Part shown: positions 6,533 through 8,868 of the stretch, in pieces
Position numbering within the stretch: position 1 is the first letter of the stretch
Layout of the letters: each line of letters starts with the position of its first letter
Assembly: GCA_944372715.1 (NCBI GenBank)
Contig: CALVZZ010000007.1
Span: 1 to 8,868, forward strand
Length of the DNA: 8,868 nucleotides
Direction: 5' to 3'
From: an uncultured Clostridia bacterium
GTDB taxonomy: Bacteria; Bacillota; Clostridia; Christensenellales; UBA1242
Notes under the pieces: generated by a model
Seen by the model: the letters and a program-made list of their open reading frames with translations, nothing else
Database searches by the model: none
What the model was told of the DNA's origin: nothing
Translations under genes and position numbers: made by a program

Positions 6533-7368
6533 AGTGTTATATTACCTAATTTCCCTTTTCTAAAATCATCAATTAAAACAATTGAGGCTCTATCATAGTC
6601 AACCTCTCCACCCTTTAAAAGGAGTTTTCTCGCCATAGCAATTTTTTCCAAAACTTCATATGGCAACCCTTCTTCATCAATATTATACCTTTTTGCTATT
6701 GCTTGTGGATATTGCTTTCTTATATCAAAAATAAAATCACAAGCTAGTTCATTTTTGTCTAAAATTTCATCTCTTATACTGCCTATGTAAGCAAGTTTTC
6801 TTGCAACAGATTGATTTTCCAAATTTGGATATAATGTTCCAGGTGTGTCTAAAATTTGAAAATTTGTCCCGACAGTAACCCATTGTTTTCCTCTGGTTAC
6901 GCCAGCTTTATTACCTGTTAAAGCTTTTGTTTTACCACACAAATTATTAACAAGTGTGCTTTTCCCAGAATTTGGAACACCAACAACCATTGCTCTTAAA
7001 AAGAAGTTTATACCTTTAGAAATGTTTTTTTCAATTTTTTCTTTACATAATTTTTTTATTTCATTAAACACAATATTGATTGCACCAGAAGATGTTGCAT
7101 TAAGTTTAATAACAGAAGAATTTTCATATTTAACCTTCAAAACATTATCCTTCAATAGCTTGTCTATTTTAGAATTATCAGCAAGATCACACTTGTTCAA
7201 AACAAACAAAATTGGTTTTTTATCAGATATTTTATCAAGTTCTGGATTTAAAGAAGCTAATGGGGCGCGTGCGTCCAAAACATAGATGATAACATCTACA
7301 TTTTTTACTTCAACTTTTAATTCTCTTAATGCCTTGGTCATATGACCAGGAAACCAATTAATCTTCAA
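6529..7368 (-). CDS. rbgA: Ribosome biogenesis GTPase RbgA (YlqF)
   Basis: RbgA is a circularly permuted GTPase that acts late in 50S assembly, where it helps proteins such as uL16 join the subunit. The 279-residue protein shows the permuted motif order: G4 NKCD (58 to 61), G5 NATSSGA (90 to 96), G1 GVPNSGKST (130 to 138), G2 Thr158 in GVTRG, and G3 DTPG (174 to 177). His9 in WFPGHM is the likely catalytic histidine known in the Bacillus protein. The C-terminal part from about 180 is the helical domain that contacts rRNA. The start is TTG at 7368: AGGAG lies 6 nt upstream, and KINWFPGHM matches the conserved N-terminus. The gene overlaps the end of trmD by 11 nt, so its binding site lies inside the last trmD codons. 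Its stop overlaps the yraN start. Confidence 0.97.
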   Translation of the reverse strand: MKINWFPGHMTKALRELKVEVKNVDVIIYVLDARAPLASLNPELDKISDKKPILFVLNKCDLADNSKIDKLLKDNVLKVKYENSSVIKLNATSSGAINIVFNEIKKLCKEKIEKNISKGINFFLRAMVVGVPNSGKSTLVNNLCGKTKALTGNKAGVTRGKQWVTVGTNFQILDTPGTLYPNLENQSVARKLAYIGSIRDEILDKNELACDFIFDIRKQYPQAIAKRYNIDEEGLPYEVLEKIAMARKLLLKGGEVDYDRASIVLIDDFRKGKLGNITL

Positions 7369-8041
7369 AATTATCTCCTAATTTTATGTCTGGACGCCTA
7401 TTTTTTGTTATTTCAATGGCTTTTTCTCTTCTAAACTTCTCTATTTCTGCGTGATTTCCAGATAGAAGAATCTCAGGAACTTTTAATCCCATAAATTCTG
7501 CTGGTCTTGTGTACTGTGGATATTCTAAAAGACCCGATGAAAAACTTTCTTCTTGCAATGAATCTAGATTCCCTAATACCCCTTCAACATATCTAGAAAT
7601 TGAATCTATCATTGCCATTGCAGGAATTTCTCCACCTGTTAGTACAAAATCACCAATTGATATTTCTTCATCAATGCAAAGTTCTATAACTCTCTCATCT
7701 ATACCTTCATAATGCCCACAAACAAAAATTATATGTTCAAACTTTGAATAATGCTTGCAAATTTTTTGATTAAATGTTTTTCCCCTTGGAGATGTTAAAA
7801 CAACAAAGCTATTGTCTTTTTTCAAAGACATTATTGCATCGTAGAGTGGCTGAGGAGTCATAACCATACCAGCACCACCTCCAAAAGGTGCATCATCACA
7901 TTTTTTATGTTTATCTTTGGAAAAATCTCTTATGTTGTGTATATTAATCTCTATAATTCCCTTCTGTCTTGCTCTTCCTATTATACTTTGGGAAAGTGGA
8001 GAAAACATTTCAGGAAAAAGTGTCAAAACATCAATTTTCAT
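7358..8041 (-). CDS. trmD: tRNA (guanine-37-N1)-methyltransferase TrmD
   Basis: TrmD uses SAM to make m1G37 next to the anticodon, which prevents +1 frameshifting. The 227-residue protein is a SPOUT enzyme with the trefoil-knot motifs clear: FGGGAGMVM (53 to 61), CGHYEGIDERV (108 to 118), EISIGDFVLTGGE (126 to 138) and LLEYPQYTRP (171 to 180), then LLSGNHAEI (192 to 200). Arg150 matches catalytic Arg154 of the E. coli enzyme, but Glu165 stands where E. coli has the catalytic base Asp169. The tail is short: 227 residues against about 240 to 255 in most relatives. The ATG at 8041 follows the rimM stop with no gap, with GAGG 5 nt upstream inside rimM. The last codons hold the rbgA ribosome binding site. 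rimM-trmD is a widely kept pair. Confidence 0.97.
   Translation of the reverse strand: MKIDVLTLFPEMFSPLSQSIIGRARQKGIIEINIHNIRDFSKDKHKKCDDAPFGGGAGMVMTPQPLYDAIMSLKKDNSFVVLTSPRGKTFNQKICKHYSKFEHIIFVCGHYEGIDERVIELCIDEEISIGDFVLTGGEIPAMAMIDSISRYVEGVLGNLDSLQEESFSSGLLEYPQYTRPAEFMGLKVPEILLSGNHAEIEKFRREKAIEITKNRRPDIKLGDNFED
7375..7379 (-). promoter_or_regulatory. Shine-Dalgarno site of rbgA, inside trmD
   Basis: AGGAG lies 6 nt before the TTG at 7368 and within the last codons of trmD. It fixes the TTG start and ties rbgA translation to the end of trmD. The site and start closely resemble those of topA. Confidence 0.8.
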
Positions 8042-8533
8042 TTAATCCTCTATTTTTTGTGATAAAAATATGTTCTTATTAATTATAAGTTTTTTATCAT
8101 TTTTTTTAAATTCAACAACAAGTCCATTCACATTTGCAACAGAGCAACTTCCACCATTTTTTAACTTAATATTAAAAATATCTGCTGAGCCATATTGTTC
8201 AACATTTTTTATAATACCTAATTCATTAGAGTCTTCATCATAAATTGTTGAATCAATATAATCTGAAATTAAAATATCGTTTGAAAAAATTGATTTGTCT
8301 ACACAAATCAATAAATTTCTATAATTTTCAGCATCATTTCTATTGTTTAATCCTTTTAAAGTTATATATACATAACCAAAACGATAAACGGAGCTTAAAA
8401 CTGTAAACAATTTTTCATCTATAAAAATTTCCTTTAAACCAGAAAAAATTTCTACATCTGTCATTGGTTTACATTTAAGCTCCCCTTTAATGCCTTGTGG
8501 TTTTAAAATTTTAGCTATAACAATCTTTTCCAA
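8042..8533 (-). CDS. rimM: 16S rRNA processing/30S maturation factor RimM
   Basis: RimM helps mature the 3' (head) domain of the 30S subunit and binds uS19. The 163-residue protein has the two expected domains: an N-terminal RimM barrel with AKILKPQGIKGELK (8 to 21) and LKGLNNRNDAENYR (59 to 72), and a C-terminal PRC-barrel from about residue 90 with YIDSTIYDEDSNELGIIKNV. The second domain is diverged: the family's usual closing motif is hard to recognise, and the tail is lysine-rich. The start is TTG at 8533, with AGGA 7 nt upstream overlapping the khpA stop, and EKIVIAKI fits the family N-terminus. Gaps are 4 nt to khpA and none to trmD, whose ATG follows directly after the TAA. Confidence 0.95.
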   Translation of the reverse strand: MEKIVIAKILKPQGIKGELKCKPMTDVEIFSGLKEIFIDEKLFTVLSSVYRFGYVYITLKGLNNRNDAENYRNLLICVDKSIFSNDILISDYIDSTIYDEDSNELGIIKNVEQYGSADIFNIKLKNGGSCSVANVNGLVVEFKKNDKKLIINKNIFLSQKIED

Positions 8534-8537
8534 AATA

Positions 8538-8765
8538 CTATCCTATTTTAACAATATATTTTTTATGAGATTTTATACTTAAACTTTTAACTATTGTTCT
8601 TATACTGCTTATAATTTTACCATTTTTGCCAATAACTTTTCCGATATCATCTTCATTAGTTTTGACATTTATAATTACAGCATCTTTATCAATCTTTGAA
8701 GAAACTTCTACATCTTCAGGATGATCAACTAGATTTTTTACAATGTATTCTACAAGCTTTTCCAA
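8538..8765 (-). CDS. khpA: KhpA (YlqC) KH-domain RNA-binding protein
   Basis: A 75-residue protein made of a single type II KH domain. KhpA binds RNA, usually with KhpB, and affects cell division and cell elongation in streptococci; its target RNAs here are unknown. The nucleic-acid-binding GxxG loop is visible as IGKNGKI (45 to 51, GKNG at 46 to 49), preceded by the beta-rich segment VSSKIDKDAVIINVKTN. MEKLVEYIVKNLVDHPEDVEV is the typical N-terminus. The start codon is TTG at 8765, directly after the rpsP TAA with no gap, and GGAG lies 6 nt upstream within the rpsP end. It sits between rpsP and rimM as in Clostridia; the Bacillus gene ylqD is absent here. Confidence 0.95.
   Translation of the reverse strand: MEKLVEYIVKNLVDHPEDVEVSSKIDKDAVIINVKTNEDDIGKVIGKNGKIISSIRTIVKSLSIKSHKKYIVKIG
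8541..8544 (-). promoter_or_regulatory. Shine-Dalgarno site of rimM
   Basis: AGGA lies 7 nt before the TTG at 8533, in the last codons of khpA. It supports the TTG start, although it is a shorter match than the sites of khpA, rbgA and topA. Confidence 0.65.
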
Positions 8766-8868
8766 TTAGTTCTCCTTTTTAATAACGCCACTTTTAACAA
8801 GCAAGTCTTTTACAGTATCTGTTGGAATAGCACCATTATTTAGCCATTTTGTTGCTTTTTCATTATCA
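8766..8868 (-). CDS. rpsP: 30S ribosomal protein bS16, C-terminal end only
   Basis: Only the last 33 residues and the TAA stop lie inside the window; the rest is beyond the high-coordinate edge. The visible part, with KATKWLNNGAIPTDTVKDLL and a short lysine-rich tail ending KKEN, matches the C-terminus of bS16, a protein needed for assembly of the 30S body. The identity is supported by position as well: rpsP stands directly before khpA and rimM in most Bacillota. The stop is joined without gap to the TTG of khpA, and the last codons (AAA AAG GAG) also form the khpA ribosome binding site. Confidence 0.93.
   Translation of the reverse strand, partial: DNEKATKWLNNGAIPTDTVKDLLVKSGVIKKEN
8772..8780 (-). 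promoter_or_regulatory. Shine-Dalgarno site of khpA, inside rpsP
   Basis: AAAAAGGAG ends 6 nt before the TTG at 8765 and is part of the last rpsP codons. It fixes the TTG start and implies that khpA is translated by ribosomes leaving rpsP. Confidence 0.8.

Overview
The window is a stretch of bacterial housekeeping chromosome, very AT-rich (roughly 30% G+C by eye). It has no mobile element, CRISPR array, tRNA or rRNA that I can see. Every gene reads on the minus strand, so the biological order runs from high to low coordinates. Gene content and order (rpsP, khpA, rimM, trmD ... rbgA, yraN, comM, dprA, topA, trmFO), the folate-type TrmFO and AGGAGG-type ribosome binding sites point to a low-GC Gram-positive (Bacillota), more Clostridia-like than Bacillus-like. 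TGA serves as a stop (rbgA), so the standard bacterial code fits. I cannot name a genus.

Region 1 (8868 down to 6188) is one tightly packed run: the 3' end of rpsP, then khpA, rimM, trmD, rbgA and yraN. Neighbouring genes abut or overlap (gaps 0, 4 and 0 nt, then overlaps of 11 and 4 nt), which implies one transcript and coupled translation. The theme is ribosome building and tRNA modification: bS16, an RNA-binding KH protein, a 30S maturation factor, tRNA m1G37 methylation and a 50S assembly GTPase. khpA, rimM and rbgA each start on TTG.

Region 2 (about 6183 down to 5693) is a self-contained rplS cassette: a sigma-A-like promoter, a short structured leader that looks like the known L19 leader, the bL19 gene and a strong intrinsic terminator directly after its stop codon. 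In Bacillus subtilis rplS sits between trmD and rbgA; here it lies downstream of yraN.

Region 3 (about 5670 down to 1) is a second run, comM, dprA, topA and trmFO, probably starting at a promoter just upstream of comM. It combines DNA uptake and recombination (ComM helicase, DprA RecA loader), DNA supercoiling (topoisomerase I, starting on TTG) and tRNA m5U54 methylation. trmFO is cut by the window edge after about 311 codons.

I do not see an undescribed system here. The points worth a second look are the high share of TTG starts, the independent rplS cassette and a possible loop-loop contact in its leader, the absence of rnhB from its usual place, and two altered residues or motifs in conserved enzymes (TrmD Glu165, TopA EGPGK). 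No stretch over 300 bases lacks a gene.
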